64,000 nucleotides of DNA from an uncultured Roseburia sp. (GTDB lineage Bacteria > Bacillota > Clostridia > Lachnospirales > Lachnospiraceae): the NCBI GenBank assembly GCA_947062675.1, contig CAMSQM010000005.1, positions 1 through 64,000 of the forward strand, read 5' to 3'. Below the pieces are notes generated by a model. It had not been told where the DNA came from, made no database searches, and saw only the letters and a program-made list of their open reading frames with translations. Shown here in pieces: positions 27,059 through 35,699 of the stretch. Position 1 is the first letter of the stretch. Each line of letters begins with the position of its first letter. A program made the translations under genes and the position numbers.

Positions 27059-28620
27059 AAATCAGCACCTCTGTCATCTCTGGCTATTTTCTGCTCCATA
27101 ATTAAATGCCTTGTTTCCCGCCATACCTGGCCATTATACTCATCTTTCCACACGACAATTTTTTCTTTCGGTATCATCCGGCTCAGCTGCTGATAAATTT
27201 CATCTTCATATAACTCAGTAACCACCATAACTTTATCATATGCCTTCTGATCCTTAAGTATCTCCGTTCCATGCACCTTTAATCCCGCCAGCTCCATACC
27301 GCAAATAGCCGGGTTATTGTCCACAAATCCTTTTACCTCAATCTCCCTCGCAACCTCGCGGTATTTACCAATCCACTCCTGCGCAATACGGCCTGCCGGA
27401 AATAAAAACACTCTTCCTTCTATCATCCGCCGCTCCCAGATGAGCCGTGGATTCTCTTCAAACAATACGCTGCAGAGGCATAGCCGTGCCGGACGCAGCC
27501 TGACAGTCTCACCATTTCTGACCTCTCCGCATGCTGTTCTGCGATACATTGCCAGTGGTTCTATACTCTGATTAAAATGTTTCAGCATCCTTTCTCCACA
27601 ATTATCTTCTAAAAGTATGCCTGTTATATTTCCACGCAAATAAACATACGTCTGTACTGCGCTGATTTGATAGCTCTCCATTATCCACAAAAGCGCAGAT
27701 ACGAATACACTGCTCATGCGAATCTGGTACGGAATCCGGATCAGATAATCATATTTCTCTATCTCCATCTCTTCCCCGCATGTATATGTAATATTCACAT
27801 GTGTCTGCTGTTCAGATACAATCCGGGTTCCGTTAATATCCTTCCTGCTTCCCATAATCAGTACCTGCTTTTGTCTTATGTCTTCCGGGACATAACAAAC
27901 TCTTTTAACATCGGAAATAATATGAAAAAATCTATCTTTCAGATATTTTACAGCACGGTCATCGCTCACTTCTGCATAATATTTCCTGCAGATACTGCAG
28001 GATATTTCCTGTAATATTTCGTTACTCCACTGCGATTGATGTCTCACATGAAATGTTACCGGATTGATCAGCTCTGCAATGTTCACCCCATGTTCCCAGA
28101 GCATCATGGGAAACCAGTAATCCCACATCGCCTGCCCCAGAATCAGGCCGTCATCTTCAATAAAATCTATTACCTTCTTAGGGAAAAAAAACGTATCCAC
28201 TCCGCCAAAAAACATGGCAGAATTCATTTTATCAATATCTTCTTTCTTCTCCACTTCCTGGCGTCTTGCAAATACAAGGCCACTTTCTGCCAGTCTTTCA
28301 ACATAATCGTACAAGTCCTTTGAAAACTTTTTCAGATAAATATCCGAATTAATGATTCCGCAGACAGCCCCGGCCTTTTCTTTTAATACCTGAAGCATAT
28401 CATATATATATGGACACGGTTTTCCAGTAACCTTCTCTGCCCCACGTGCCATTTCCTGAAATTCCACATCCGGAAAATATCTCTCGATGTCTGCAAGCTC
28501 TTCCCTGACATTACATGATACCACTCTGAATCCACTTTCGATCCATGTAGTAATAGCTGCCTGCTGATTCTCTATATTTCGAGGCGATATAGATGTCACC
28601 AGGACTATCTTTTTTTTCAT
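27055..28620 (-). CDS. putative glycosyltransferase with C-terminal Rossmann-like module
   Basis: 521 residues from ATG 28620 (MKKKIVLVTSISPRNIENQ), which follows AGAAAGG; the frame is open to 28734 but overlaps the preceding gene. The N-terminal 230 residues look like a GT-A-type domain (GIINSDIYL as a possible metal motif, FFFPKKVIDF, GQAMWDYWFPMMLWEHG) but I cannot assign a family. The middle is not recognised. The last 130 residues (RVFLFPAGRIAQEWIGKYRE, VKGFVDNNPA, KVMVVTELYEDEI) are another copy of the Rossmann-like module, with its glycine loop degraded. Confidence 0.6.
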   Translation of the reverse strand: MKKKIVLVTSISPRNIENQQAAITTWIESGFRVVSCNVREELADIERYFPDVEFQEMARGAEKVTGKPCPYIYDMLQVLKEKAGAVCGIINSDIYLKKFSKDLYDYVERLAESGLVFARRQEVEKKEDIDKMNSAMFFGGVDTFFFPKKVIDFIEDDGLILGQAMWDYWFPMMLWEHGVNIAELINPVTFHVRHQSQWSNEILQEISCSICRKYYAEVSDDRAVKYLKDRFFHIISDVKRVCYVPEDIRQKQVLIMGSRKDINGTRIVSEQQTHVNITYTCGEEMEIEKYDYLIRIPYQIRMSSVFVSALLWIMESYQISAVQTYVYLRGNITGILLEDNCGERMLKHFNQSIEPLAMYRRTACGEVRNGETVRLRPARLCLCSVLFEENPRLIWERRMIEGRVFLFPAGRIAQEWIGKYREVAREIEVKGFVDNNPAICGMELAGLKVHGTEILKDQKAYDKVMVVTELYEDEIYQQLSRMIPKEKIVVWKDEYNGQVWRETRHLIMEQKIARDDRGADL

Positions 28621-28648
28621 TTTTTTACCTTTCTTCTGAATACAAATT

Positions 28649-30220
28649 CTAATAATAAAAAAAACTAAAATAACTTTTGTTTTTTTCAAATCCCATCTGT
28701 TCCAGAGCCTCTGCAATCTCTGCGTAATTCTCATTGTTTGCTATCAGCACAATATCTTCTAACGGTTTTAGCATACCCGGCGAAAAAATCGGAATTCCAA
28801 GGTATTCCCCCCGCTTATGAGAGTCAATAAACCCGCTGATAAATACTTCCGGCATAAAAGTTCCCAGCAGTTTTCGTATTTTTTCTCCCCAGTAGCCCGC
28901 TCCCCACAGGTATACTTTTTTCGTCCTGCCCTTTCCCATCCGTATCAGCATTTTCTTCACATGATAGATCCACCATATCCGGGTGCGGTAAAACTCCCTG
29001 TCATCATCACTGTATACCCCAGCATTCCAGGGCGCCTCACAAACCCACATAAACTCCGTCCAGATCTCCCGGAATTCTTTCTCAGTAATTTTATCTGCAC
29101 AGATTCCGGTCCTGTTATCCTGACAAATCCAGGCATAGTAATTCATCAGCTTTTTCGTAATTTTTCGCACAGAAAAATGATCCTCAAAAGTTTGCGTTGC
29201 ATTTTTTATCACTTCCTGCAGCTTTCCTGTTTCCCGATCCCTCAGATACCGTTCAAAGGCCTCTGAAAAATCCTCCTGCTTCATACCTTTAGTCAGATAA
29301 CCATTCACCCCGTCCCTGATTATCTCAGGGATTCCCCCCACCGGAGTGGCAATCACGGCCACACGACTCTGCAGCGCCTCCACAATTACTGTTGGAAATG
29401 ATTCTTCAAAACTACAGGATAATAACACATCTGCATTGCGCATTTCCTCTTCTATATTGGAAGTAAACCCCTTCATATGAACATGCTTCTGTAAATGATG
29501 CTCCCTGATATAAGAAACACAATCAGATACATATTCGGTATCTGTATGTTTTCCCCATAAATCCAGCTGCACTTCAACCCCCGCGTCCAGTAATCGTTCT
29601 GTCAGCTGTATCGCAGCAAGCTGATTTTTTATTCTGTATACCACCCCTGCACAAATCAGATTTATTGAATCGTTCTTTACACTGCGTTCCAGGTCTAATA
29701 CATGGTATCCCTGACGGATGCATCTGGATGATATCCCAAGTCCTGTCTTCCATGATTCACTATACATTACCGAATCTGCATGATGATAGGAAGGATAAAC
29801 CTTCATATAGTTTACAAAAAATGTATTTTTTTTCACCTGAAATACGCTCATCAAATGTGGAATACCGTATTTGCGGGCAACAAGCTCGACAGCTGTATTC
29901 ACTTGCACACTGTGCATAATATCCGGTCGGAATTCTGTTACACATTTCTCTATACCGGGAACTGAATCCATCGTATCCCAGACATTCACATATGGCATCT
30001 CTACAGCAGTACTGATAAAAGCATAGCCGCATGGCAGTCTGAATTTTTTGCATCTTCTATCATACTCAGAGTCATATTCACCTTTTCTGTCAATTGGGAT
30101 TATTACTTTTACTACACAGCCTGCATTCTGCATCATGGCCGCATAATTTACCAGCAGATTACCGGAACCACCAAAATTATACGATAAATCCAGAAAATAC
30201 AATATTCTCAAATCTCTCAT
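28649..30220 (-). CDS. family 4 glycosyltransferase with C-terminal Rossmann-like module
   Basis: 523 residues from ATG 30220, which overlaps the stop of the fragment upstream (ATGA). GT4 fold: ILYFLDLSYNFGGSGNLLVN (acceptor half), HSVQVNTAVELVARKYGIPH, AGVVYRIKNQLAAIQL and the donor-binding SCSFEESFPTVIVEALQ with TPVGGIPEII. After about residue 420 comes KKVYLWGAGYWGEKIRKLL and SGFIDSHKRGEYLGIPIFS, the Rossmann-like module. A decayed relative of its GT4 part lies just upstream (30519-31324), so tandem duplication is likely. Confidence 0.88.
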   Translation of the reverse strand: MRDLRILYFLDLSYNFGGSGNLLVNYAAMMQNAGCVVKVIIPIDRKGEYDSEYDRRCKKFRLPCGYAFISTAVEMPYVNVWDTMDSVPGIEKCVTEFRPDIMHSVQVNTAVELVARKYGIPHLMSVFQVKKNTFFVNYMKVYPSYHHADSVMYSESWKTGLGISSRCIRQGYHVLDLERSVKNDSINLICAGVVYRIKNQLAAIQLTERLLDAGVEVQLDLWGKHTDTEYVSDCVSYIREHHLQKHVHMKGFTSNIEEEMRNADVLLSCSFEESFPTVIVEALQSRVAVIATPVGGIPEIIRDGVNGYLTKGMKQEDFSEAFERYLRDRETGKLQEVIKNATQTFEDHFSVRKITKKLMNYYAWICQDNRTGICADKITEKEFREIWTEFMWVCEAPWNAGVYSDDDREFYRTRIWWIYHVKKMLIRMGKGRTKKVYLWGAGYWGEKIRKLLGTFMPEVFISGFIDSHKRGEYLGIPIFSPGMLKPLEDIVLIANNENYAEIAEALEQMGFEKNKSYFSFFYY

Positions 30221-30549
30221 CTCATTTCTTCTCTTCTGATTTTCTGAAAGCATTCATCAACCTTCCATAATAATTTCCTGTAATATCGCTGTCTTTCATG
30301 AATATTCTCAAATAACAGTCTGCTCTCAAACCTGAAAGGCTTTAAAAACATATCCTGCAATTGTCTTCTGGTAAAATCCATGCAACTCACATATGAATAT
30401 CCCCATCGTTTCTGCAGACTGCTAAATATCATGCCGATCCGTAACCGGTCAAATTCAGAAAAATATTCCTCATATAAATTGTGCACAGGCTTTAAGTCAA
30501 AGTCCTTTATCCTGTCATTTACGGAGTCGAATTTAACCCCGGATATGCG
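30217..30549 (-). pseudogene. remnant of sulfotransferase-like protein C-terminus
   Basis: An open frame of about 110 residues whose C-terminal 90 (PVHNLYEEYFSEFDRLRIGM and RRQLQDMFLKPFRFE) match the end of the 845-residue protein at 57826-60363. Homology continues upstream of any start codon (GVKFDSVNDRIKDFDLKP), with no N-terminal 700 residues. A GTG at 30486 might allow a short product, but a truncated pseudogene is more likely. It overlaps the decayed GT4 gene on one side and couples to the intact GT4 gene on the other. Confidence 0.75.
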
Positions 30550-31324
30550 GAAGAAGAAAGCATATCCTTATAATAATGTTCCAGCTGCATCCTCACCACA
30601 TTTTTAGAAAAATTCTCTTTCCATGTAACAGCCGCATTTTCATGAATCTTCCGGATATCGCCATTTTCATAATCAGCAAAACATTCCGGAAGACTCGCTG
30701 CAACATCTGACGCCTCATATCCCTGGCATATATATATAAATTATATTTATCTGACAGCAGCTCAGGAACTCCCGCAACCGGTGTGGATATGATTGTAAGA
30801 TCATATGTCAGCGCTTCCACAATCGAGCCTGGAAATGACTCATCTGTACTCGCACATAAATAGCAGTCATTTTCTCTTAAAAGCGGAGAAATATCACTAT
30901 GAAAACCAGCAATATGGATGAACTCTGACAACCCTTTCTCCAGAATATATCTCCGGCACTCCTGCGCATAGACAGAACCATCTCCTTCTGCGATTGTGAG
31001 CATGACCCTGCGTCCCCGGGTATGGCAGTATTCCACAGCGCGGATTGCTGTCATCTGATTTTTTCTCTCACACACGCTCCCCAGCATCACAATCCTGAGC
31101 ACCTCTCCATTCCATACAGCCTTTTTGCTTCACGGGCAGCCAGCTCTGCCGCAATGTTCATCTGAACCGGGTGGAACACCTCTGCTTTTCCTCACGCGCA
31201 TAATCCCGAATTGCTGCGGCTGACTCCAATGCCGTCAAAAAGTCAATACTTTAGCCTGTTCCAGCAGCACATTGCCTGCACCTCCAAGCCCTCTTGGAAT
31301 ATCCAGAAAATATATGATTCGCAT
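30519..31324 (-). pseudogene. decayed family 4 glycosyltransferase
   Basis: It begins normally at ATG 31324 (MRIIYFLDIPRGLGGAGNVL) but soon meets a stop; a later piece in another frame (VFHPVQMNIAAELAAREAKR) and a long in-frame middle part from 31102 (IVMLGSVCERKNQMTAIRAV, STDESFPGSIVEALTYDLTI) follow. The frame shifts again near 30745 into DVAASLPECFADYE and ends at a TAA at 30519. About 150 residues of the N-terminal half are missing. Closest visible relative is the neighbouring GT4 gene at 28649. Confidence 0.85.
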
Positions 31325-31340
31325 AAATCCATCCCTCTTA

Positions 31341-33257
31341 TCAATCCCCGGCTCTGAAAGCATAAATCAGACCCATATCCTCGCTTTTGTCGTTACACCA
31401 GTATGAAAAACCTGCACGCCCAAGATACTCTGACACCGTCTCCCGTCCCCTGTAATGCCATTCGATCATCAGAAAAGCAAACCTGCCCAGCAGCCCGGTT
31501 TCTGACAGATCCTTCAGTATGCCATATTCTTCCCCTTCACAATCCAGTTTCAGTACGATGTTATGCTGTGAATATCTATCCAGAACAGGCGCAAAGACCT
31601 CTGACGCCCTTCTGACCTCAATCCTCTCTGTCCGCTCATTCTCCTCTTTTACAAGGTGCCTGTCCAGATAAGTCCTGTACACTTCTTCCCGAACGCTCCC
31701 CAGTGTACTCTGCCCGCAGGTCATATCCTCATTAAATCCGACAATTCTCCACTCGTTTCTGTCACTTATCCCGAACTGAAAAACTTCCAGTCTTTCTTTA
31801 TCTTCCAGATAACCTGCCAGATTTCCCCGTGCCGACTCAAACGTCTTACGGAAAGGTTCAAACGCATATACTTTCTCCGTGCGCGGGTTATTCAGAAAAT
31901 ACAGAACCGCATCCCCTACATTCATCCCCACATCCAGAATAACATCTTTTCTCTGATTATTTAAAAAATAATTGTAATTCTGCTGAACAAGCACCTCATA
32001 CACATTATAAAACTCATCCAGCGATCCCACTGCAGCCTCTGTCCCGTTTATTCCCATCTTCAGTCTGCCGTCCGGCAGTACCTTTAAAAAATCCAGCTCT
32101 TTACTAAATCTCCCATAAAGCATGTGTCCGAGAATAATATTGTCATACCCTGTATGAAATTTTTCCATCAGTACTTTTCCAATATTTATGCACTCCTGTA
32201 TATCCTGCACCATAACAATTATTTTATCAAAGGTATATCCCGGAATCTGTGCCGGCTTAATAATCTCCCTGCCCGCATAAAAACCCTTTCGATTAACATC
32301 GACAAACGCAGCGATATCATATTTACTGTTCAGATCTTTCTCATTCTGAAAATAGAAATTTCCCAGCCCGTAAATCAGCACTCTTTTTTTCACTCCGGCC
32401 ATACTGTTTACTGCCGTGTAGCTCCCGTAAAATCCGGCAAATGCATCTCTTGTTGCGCTCCGGATCCCGGTTCTTTCCGGAAGGCGGAAAGATTCCGGGT
32501 TCTGCTCCGCGCTCTTTACCCGGAACCTGTCCGTCTTTTTGCAATGTACCCCGGTCCCATCCAGCCCGATGTTCTGTATCAGAGAATGATACGGGTTCAG
32601 ACAGAGGCCCCCGCACGCAATTGCATTCAAAGCCCAGAAAACCGCCCACGAATTATTTTTCCCTGTCACGTTTCCGATCAGCATTTGTTCCAGATCACAT
32701 CCCCACGTCGCCAGCTCCCCGGACATGGCCGCATCATTTTTCATTCCGCGCAATATCGTATAATCTTCTGCGTATGAGGCCCACCGGTCTTTCCACGTTC
32801 CCCAGCCCCATGAAGAGATCCTGCCACAAAAATATGCATCATAGCCATCCTCCTTCAGATCAATCGGCCAGCTGTAACCGCTCACGGAATGAACCTCCTT
32901 TTTTAATGCATACTTTTCCAGGCACTGATTCATAAAAGTAACAAATGACGGCTGCGGCACACAGTCATCTTCCAGCACAATAATCGCGTCATTCTCACGC
33001 AGGACAGCATGAACTCCACTGACGATGGAATCAGCCAGTCCCTTATTGACTTCTGAATAATACACGTGTGTATGGCACCAGTTAATATTTTCAATCACTT
33101 CCCTTGTCCTGATCCATCCCGGCCTGTCGGCTTCACATTTCAGCCCGTCCTGAAATATGTATAAATCATTCACTCCACGGTTTCTCTTTAAACCGTCCAG
33201 AACCTGTGTCAGATGAGCGTCCCTGCAGTATGCAAATACTGCGATTCCTGTTTTCAT
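31341..33257 (-). CDS. three-domain protein: glycosyltransferase + Rossmann-like + FkbM methyltransferase
   Basis: 638 residues in three parts. Residues 1-260 are a GT-A-type transferase: GIAVFAYCRDAHLTQVLDGL, IIVLEDDCVPQPSFV (metal motif) and ISSWGWGTWKDRW. Residues about 290-400 are the recurring Rossmann-like module (RVLIYGLGNFYFQNEKDL, AAFVDVNRKGF, KIIVMVQD). Residues about 430-630 are an FkbM-type SAM methyltransferase: DVILDVGMNVGDAVLYF, VYAFEPFRKTFESA and IVLKLDCEGEEYGIL. One chain could add a sugar and O-methylate it. The Shine-Dalgarno GGGGAGAGG precedes the ATG. Confidence 0.85.
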   Translation of the reverse strand: MKTGIAVFAYCRDAHLTQVLDGLKRNRGVNDLYIFQDGLKCEADRPGWIRTREVIENINWCHTHVYYSEVNKGLADSIVSGVHAVLRENDAIIVLEDDCVPQPSFVTFMNQCLEKYALKKEVHSVSGYSWPIDLKEDGYDAYFCGRISSWGWGTWKDRWASYAEDYTILRGMKNDAAMSGELATWGCDLEQMLIGNVTGKNNSWAVFWALNAIACGGLCLNPYHSLIQNIGLDGTGVHCKKTDRFRVKSAEQNPESFRLPERTGIRSATRDAFAGFYGSYTAVNSMAGVKKRVLIYGLGNFYFQNEKDLNSKYDIAAFVDVNRKGFYAGREIIKPAQIPGYTFDKIIVMVQDIQECINIGKVLMEKFHTGYDNIILGHMLYGRFSKELDFLKVLPDGRLKMGINGTEAAVGSLDEFYNVYEVLVQQNYNYFLNNQRKDVILDVGMNVGDAVLYFLNNPRTEKVYAFEPFRKTFESARGNLAGYLEDKERLEVFQFGISDRNEWRIVGFNEDMTCGQSTLGSVREEVYRTYLDRHLVKEENERTERIEVRRASEVFAPVLDRYSQHNIVLKLDCEGEEYGILKDLSETGLLGRFAFLMIEWHYRGRETVSEYLGRAGFSYWCNDKSEDMGLIYAFRAGD

Positions 33258-33298
33258 GGCCTCTCCCCTTCTTCAAAACAGCTTCTTTAAGCAAAATC

Positions 33299-34057
33299 TC
33301 AGTTCAGCTCCACATAACAAATCCACGTGTATGCATCTGCTTCTTCTTTTACCTGTCTGTATTTTTCGATATCCTTATTCGAAAAAACGGGCGCTGGCGT
33401 CGGATAATTTACATCATCCCAGCTATCGCCCCATCTTGTTTTTTCATTCTTAAAAAGCGGCGGAAATGTTGTATACGTTTTAATATTTTCTGCAAAATAA
33501 TCTGAGTGGGCATCATTCGCTTCTATGATTACATTACCGTCTACTGTCAGCCCGCATCCTGAAATTACTTTTTTACAGGAATAGCAGTCTCCCTGTAATA
33601 CCGGGTAATTATCTTCAAACATTGCTTTTTTAAACCCCATCCACTTCATCTGCATCAGGCGCAGATAAGCATCCTGATGATCGTCAAAAAAACAAAATGT
33701 ATTTTCGGGCTTAAGGATTTTCTTCCAGTTTATATAATAAAAATCTTTTGAAAAATAAGTTACATTCTCATCAATATATACCCTTTGTGAAAGCTTCACA
33801 TCAATTGAATAGATTTTTGCTTTCGGACAGGCTCTGGACATAAGCCATGTTCCCTGTCCTTTATAAACTCCGCTTTCAATAATATTCTCCGGATTCATTT
33901 TTTTCAGCACATACCATGTCCAGAACAAATGCGTTGACGACATACCCCCCCCATTGTTCTTAAGAGGCCTCTCACCGTAAAGTTCCAGAAATTCATCCAG
34001 CATATATTTCGCTTCGCTGATGTCCCAGGACTGTACACCCCACTTTAAATCATTCAT
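33299..34057 (-). CDS. SAM-dependent methyltransferase-like protein with poly-G tract
   Basis: 252 residues from ATG 34057 (MNDLKWGVQSWDISEAKYML), which follows GAAAGGGGGA; the frame is open to 34105 but overlaps the upstream gene more. The central region ENIIESGVYKGQGTWLMSRA is a class I methyltransferase-like motif I, with IYSIDVKL and CFFDDHQDAY further on, similar to CmcI or TylF-like enzymes. An eight-G run encodes NNGGGMSS at about residues 34-41, near the N-terminus; a slip of one base would truncate the protein. In this sequence the frame is intact. Confidence 0.7.
   Translation of the reverse strand: MNDLKWGVQSWDISEAKYMLDEFLELYGERPLKNNGGGMSSTHLFWTWYVLKKMNPENIIESGVYKGQGTWLMSRACPKAKIYSIDVKLSQRVYIDENVTYFSKDFYYINWKKILKPENTFCFFDDHQDAYLRLMQMKWMGFKKAMFEDNYPVLQGDCYSCKKVISGCGLTVDGNVIIEANDAHSDYFAENIKTYTTFPPLFKNEKTRWGDSWDDVNYPTPAPVFSNKDIEKYRQVKEEADAYTWICYVELN
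33945..33952 (-). repeat. homopolymer tract of eight G (coding strand)
   Basis: Eight consecutive C on the plus strand inside the methyltransferase-like gene at 33299-34057, about 110 bases from its start. Long G tracts are otherwise rare in the window. Candidate slipped-strand phase-variation site, in frame here. Confidence 0.7.
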
Positions 34058-34559
34058 GCCCCATCCCCCTTTCACATTCGCAAATAATTCCTTCAATAGA
34101 AACAATCGGGCAGATCACCTTTTGTTCAAGTACTATTTTGATATCATTATAATACGCAATCGGTGTCACAACAATAATATCCACATCCGGCAGGGCTTCG
34201 TCCGGCGGGATAATCTTTACTTCGCTCTTTAAATCTGCTGCATTTTTATCTATCGCATATTCAACATGCACCTCACTGTTCTCCAATTCTTTTAACAAAG
34301 TATGGCCCACATAGTTCATTCCGTATATAGCAATTTTTCTATATCCCCTCTCAGCAAAATACGAAGTCAGAGCCCGTCCCTGCTGTTTTAGCTGAACCCA
34401 CTGATTCATCATAAGATACAATTTCAGATGTTTTTCTGCAATGAATCGTTCCTTCCTGAGACTTCCCAACGTCCTTTTCAGAGTCGCAAGTACCCCTGCC
34501 GTTCCCCCCGCCGCCAGCAGCATCAGTATACCTGCCATCTTCAGCAACCTTTTTTTCAT
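34050..34559 (-). CDS. membrane-anchored Rossmann-like protein (paralog of 26555 gene)
   Basis: 169 residues with an N-terminal hydrophobic anchor (about 7-26, MAGILMLLAAGGTAGVLATL), a helical linker (HLKLYLMMNQWVQLKQQGRA) and the Rossmann-like module (KIAIYGMNYVGHTLLKELEN, VEYAIDKNAADLKSEV, VDIIVVTPIAYYNDI). The paralog at 26555 shares the linker (LFNQWMVTKQEGKSIAEYLQ) and the AIYGMxYVG motif. Unknown function; lies directly downstream of pseB and overlaps the next gene by eight bases, so it belongs to the same transcript. Confidence 0.7.
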   Translation of the reverse strand: MKKRLLKMAGILMLLAAGGTAGVLATLKRTLGSLRKERFIAEKHLKLYLMMNQWVQLKQQGRALTSYFAERGYRKIAIYGMNYVGHTLLKELENSEVHVEYAIDKNAADLKSEVKIIPPDEALPDVDIIVVTPIAYYNDIKIVLEQKVICPIVSIEGIICECERGMGHE

Positions 34560-34570
34560 TCTTCCATTCC

Positions 34571-35569
34571 TCAGTATTCTTCAATATTTCCCAGCAGTTC
34601 TTTTATCTGTTTCACAGACAGCCAGTCTGTATTGGTTCCTGAACAGTATTCGAATTCCTGCTTCACCTTTTTTCCGCCATCATGCCTTCGATCACAATCC
34701 CACCACTCTGAGTGTGGATATATGATATAGTATTTGTCGTATTCATACGTATACAGAGAGTCCTCCCTTGTTATCATTATTTCATGCAGTTTCTCTCCTG
34801 CGCGAATACCCACTTCGGGCATATTACATCCGGGAAGAATCGCCTGCGCCAGGTCTGTAATCCTGAAGGATGGTATTTTAGAAATGAATGTTTCCCCTCC
34901 CTGCGCCTCAGACAGGGCTTTTAACACCAGCTGTACCCCTTCGTCCAGACTAATCCAGAATCTTGTCATTCTGTAATCCGTAATTGGAAGTTCATTTCCG
35001 CCACTGGCAATAATATTGCGGAAAAACGGAATTACTGAGCCCCTGCTTCCTGCCACATTTCCATACCTTACAATAGAAAAACTCACATTCTTTTTCCCGG
35101 AATATGCATTTGCCGCTAAAAACAATTTATCTGATACCAGTTTTGTCCCGCCATATAAATTGATTGGATTGACGGCTTTATCTGTAGAGAGTGCAACCAC
35201 TTTCTTTACTCCACAATCCAATGCCGCATCCACCACATTCATAGCACCGTTAATATTCGTTTTAACTGCCTCCATCGGATTATATTCACAGGATGGAACC
35301 TGTTTCAGCGCTGCAGCATGAACCACGTAATCCACATCCTCAAATGCCCGGTACAGACGGTCCCGGTCCCTGACATCCCCCACAAAGAAACGCAGCTTAT
35401 CTGCCTGCCAGTGATTTTTATATTTATTCCGCATTATAAATTGTTTATATTCATCCCTGGAATAAATCACCACTTTCCCAAGCCTGTAATTGTCAAGAAT
35501 ATAGGACACAAACTGGTGTCCAAACGAACCGGTCCCGCCAGTGATCAATATTGTCTTTCCATTCAGCAT
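34571..35569 (-). CDS. pseB: UDP-GlcNAc 4,6-dehydratase (inverting)
   Basis: A 332-residue short-chain dehydratase of the FlaA1/PseB type. It has the NADP loop TGGTGSFG (10-17), YSRDEYKQFIMRN, HAAALKQVPSCEYNP, the catalytic LSTDKAVNP (D130, K131) and YGGTK (Tyr139, Lys143). PseB converts UDP-GlcNAc to UDP-2-acetamido-2,6-dideoxy-L-arabino-hexos-4-ulose, the first step to pseudaminic acid. It precedes, 130 bases downstream, pseC in the transcript order pseI-pseH-pseG-pseC-pseB. GGAG lies before the ATG. Confidence 0.95.
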   Translation of the reverse strand: MLNGKTILITGGTGSFGHQFVSYILDNYRLGKVVIYSRDEYKQFIMRNKYKNHWQADKLRFFVGDVRDRDRLYRAFEDVDYVVHAAALKQVPSCEYNPMEAVKTNINGAMNVVDAALDCGVKKVVALSTDKAVNPINLYGGTKLVSDKLFLAANAYSGKKNVSFSIVRYGNVAGSRGSVIPFFRNIIASGGNELPITDYRMTRFWISLDEGVQLVLKALSEAQGGETFISKIPSFRITDLAQAILPGCNMPEVGIRAGEKLHEIMITREDSLYTYEYDKYYIIYPHSEWWDCDRRHDGGKKVKQEFEYCSGTNTDWLSVKQIKELLGNIEEY

Positions 35570-35699
35570 ACAGATATACTCTCCTTATATTATCTTTTTA
35601 TGTCACAGCCCGATTATACTTATTACCCGTTTTTTACCCTCTCTGTCCAGGAAGTGCAGCTTCCCTGCTTTTTATCCCTGCTGCAATAGAAACTTTCGC

